Positions 4,702-5,602 of a DNA stretch of 5,602 nucleotides are shown here, piece by piece. Position numbers and translations under genes: made by a program. The stretch comes from an uncultured bacterium (GTDB taxonomy: Bacteria > Actinomycetota > Aquicultoria > SKW223 > CALKMS01): the NCBI GenBank assembly GCA_938091145.1, contig CALKMS010000025.1, positions 1-5,602 of the forward strand. The letters are read 5' to 3'. How positions within the stretch are numbered: the stretch's first letter is position 1; each line of letters opens with the position of its first letter. Below the pieces are notes generated by a model. That model was not told where the DNA came from. It did no database searches and was given only the letters and a program-made list of their open reading frames with translations.

Positions 4702-5241
4702 ATGAAAAACCGAATAGCAATTTTGGCCTTAGTGGGGGTTGTTGTAATAATAGCTGGGTTGCTTTACTGGAGAACATTAATTAAACCGAGAAAGCAAGTT
4801 GTCAATGGAATACTTGTTGAAATGGATATTCCCACATTATCTAAAAAGGCTGACACAATCTTGATCGGCACAGTCAAAAGCAAACTGCCTTCAGCAAAAG
4901 ACAATAGTAAAAAAAGACTATCCAAAGTTTACACCGACGTAATTGTCGTCCCTGAAAAGTATCTCAAAAACCCCCAAGACAGCCCTGAGTTAAAAGTGCG
5001 TTTAGCCGGTGGAAAGACTGACGACGCGTGGGTTTGGGTCGAAGATGAAGCAAGCCTGGAAAGAGGAGAACACGTCCTCCTCTTTTTAAGTAAAGATGCT
5101 GAAGCCAGAGATGTATGGACTGTGACCGGGCTTTGCCAAGGCAAGTTTAATATCTCAGGTAGCAAGGTCAAACAGCAGTTCAGCGATGAGGAAATCGAGC
5201 TCAATCGGCTGGAACAACAGATTCAAAAGGTTCAGGATTAG
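4702..5241 (+). CDS. Membrane-anchored protein of unknown function, partner of the protease
   Basis: The 179-residue product has one N-terminal hydrophobic helix (about 5-23), then a basic stretch (WRTLIKPRK) and a soluble domain expected outside the membrane. That domain looks beta-rich. Visible landmarks are ADTILIGTVKS (50-60), YTDVIVVPEKYLK (77-89), a GG pair (103-104), VEDE (113-116), GEHVLLFL (122-129) and GLCQGKF (143-149), ending in a charged helix (161-179). Similar hypothetical proteins have, to my recollection, this VEDE-GExVLLFL-QGKF pattern, but I cannot name a family. The ATG at 4702 is chosen because AGGAGGT (4688-4694) lies seven bases upstream; a GTG at 4693 overlaps that site. 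The 18-bp gap after the protease implies coexpression, so an inhibitor, substrate or anchor for the protease is plausible but unproven. Confidence 0.82.
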   Translation: MKNRIAILALVGVVVIIAGLLYWRTLIKPRKQVVNGILVEMDIPTLSKKADTILIGTVKSKLPSAKDNSKKRLSKVYTDVIVVPEKYLKNPQDSPELKVRLAGGKTDDAWVWVEDEASLERGEHVLLFLSKDAEARDVWTVTGLCQGKFNISGSKVKQQFSDEEIELNRLEQQIQKVQD

Positions 5242-5250
5242 TCCTCGTAA

Positions 5251-5297
5251 AAATAAAGAGTCGGGCCTCTCATATGCTCTGAGCCAAGCCCTTATTT
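5251..5297 (+). terminator. Possible terminator hairpin after the protease operon
   Basis: AAATAA (5251-5256) pairs with TTATTT (5292-5297) and GGGC (5263-5266) with GCCC (5288-5291). A further GG-CTC/GAG-CC pairing is possible inside. The 5' arm has a six-base bulge and no T-run follows on the plus strand, so this is a weak call based mainly on its position nine bases after the stop. Confidence 0.3.
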
Positions 5298-5300
5298 GGT

Positions 5301-5341
5301 ATTAAGTTATCAGATGGTATTAAGTTATCATTAAGTTATCA
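5301..5341. repeat. Three direct copies of ATTAAGTTATCA
   Basis: The 12-mer ATTAAGTTATCA occurs at 5301, 5319 and 5330, with spacings of 18 and 11 bp; the last two share one base. GATGG follows the first and third copies. The array ends eight bases before the palindrome, and its TTATC core matches the palindrome half-site, so it may be an array of extra regulator contacts. Replication slippage is the likely origin. Confidence 0.6.
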
Positions 5342-5348
5342 GATGGAT

Positions 5349-5376
5349 ATTATCGTATTATCGATAATATGATAAT
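5349..5376. promoter_or_regulatory. Operator-like palindrome, copy 2, before arsR
   Basis: A 28-bp near-perfect palindrome: ATTATC, G, the perfect core TATTATCGATAATA (5356-5369), T, GATAAT. Only one symmetric pair is mismatched. It lies 63 bp before the ArsR-family start. The right arm GATAAT (5371-5376) matches a -10 element at five of six positions, so bound protein could block transcription. A separate possible promoter downstream is TTGACT (5399-5404), 17 bp, TATTTT (5422-5427), though its start would fall in the ribosome site. Confidence 0.65.
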
Positions 5377-5439
5377 AATTTCTGGCTAATTGGGTTTTTT
5401 GACTTAAAATTTATCAAGATTTATTTTTGGGAGGGGCGT

Positions 5440-5602
5440 ATGAAAGAAATTGAAAAATTAGAAAGGGTTTTCAAAGCTTTAGCTTATCACAAGAGGCTGG
5501 CAATTTTAAGGGAATTGCTAAAGAAGGAAGAGATGAATGTTTTAGAGATTTCAAAAAGTTTGAATCTGCCATTTCCCACTGCTTCTCGCAACTTGATAAT
5601 TC
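5440..5602 (+). CDS. ArsR-family winged-helix regulator, C-terminus cut by window edge
   Basis: The first 54 residues are present. LERVFKALAYHKRLAILREL (7-26) matches the opening helices of the ArsR/SmtB fold, and MNVLEISKSLNLPFPTASRNL (32-52) is the helix-turn-helix with recognition helix around PTASRNL. The ATG at 5440 follows GGGAGGGG (5429-5436), a strong ribosome site. Metal-ligand or other sensor residues cannot be judged from this fragment; many family members sense no metal. The 28-bp palindrome and direct repeats just upstream fit autorepression, and the copy before the protease suggests the same protein governs that operon. Family assignment is firm; the inducer is unknown. Confidence 0.88.
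   Translation, partial: MKEIEKLERVFKALAYHKRLAILRELLKKEEMNVLEISKSLNLPFPTASRNLII

Noticed and set aside
4929..5204. 91-residue minus-strand open frame, and a 61-residue one at 4592-4777
   Set aside because: Both are antisense to the protease operon, Ser/Leu/Pro-rich as expected of shadow frames, with no ribosome site noted.
5301..5341. Short CRISPR-like repeats
   Set aside because: The 12-base units have spacings of 11 and 18 bp, with no true spacers; slippage or regulator sites explain them better.

Overview
The window looks like AT-rich chromosomal DNA from an anaerobic or microaerophilic bacterium. The main evidence is a compact oxidative-stress cluster typical of anaerobes: a PerR-type regulator, a two-iron superoxide reductase (desulfoferrodoxin) and a rubrerythrin, with no catalase or superoxide dismutase. 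Shine-Dalgarno sites of the GGAGG type, AT-rich spacers and a clear sigma-70-type promoter fit a Firmicutes-like lineage or a candidate phylum. The sequence alone does not settle the taxon.

Minus-strand block (1-2867). Transcription runs leftwards from a promoter/operator at 2839-2867 through perR, dfx and rbr, then, after a 158-bp spacer, an OmpR/PhoB-type response regulator and its sensor histidine kinase, which is cut by the window edge. PerR would sense peroxide through its metal site and release the operator. The superoxide reductase converts superoxide to peroxide and rubrerythrin reduces peroxide. The two-component pair may be read through from this operon, but it also has its own candidate -10 element and so may be independent.

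Plus-strand block (2923-5602). A three-helix membrane protein of unknown function diverges from perR. A gene-poor stretch (3415-4098) follows. It holds an AT hairpin, a possible 37-aa ORF over two mutually exclusive hairpins, an array of degenerate hairpin-bearing repeats and a near-palindromic operator-like site. Next comes a likely two-gene operon: a secreted or membrane-anchored metzincin-type zinc protease (HExxHxxxxxD) and a membrane-anchored protein of unknown function. A second, nearly identical copy of the palindrome, next to short direct repeats, precedes an ArsR-family regulator cut by the right edge.

The most interesting inference is that the ArsR-like protein controls both itself and the protease operon through the two TATTATCGATAATA palindromes. 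That would make 3945-5602 a self-contained regulated cell-surface proteolysis module.
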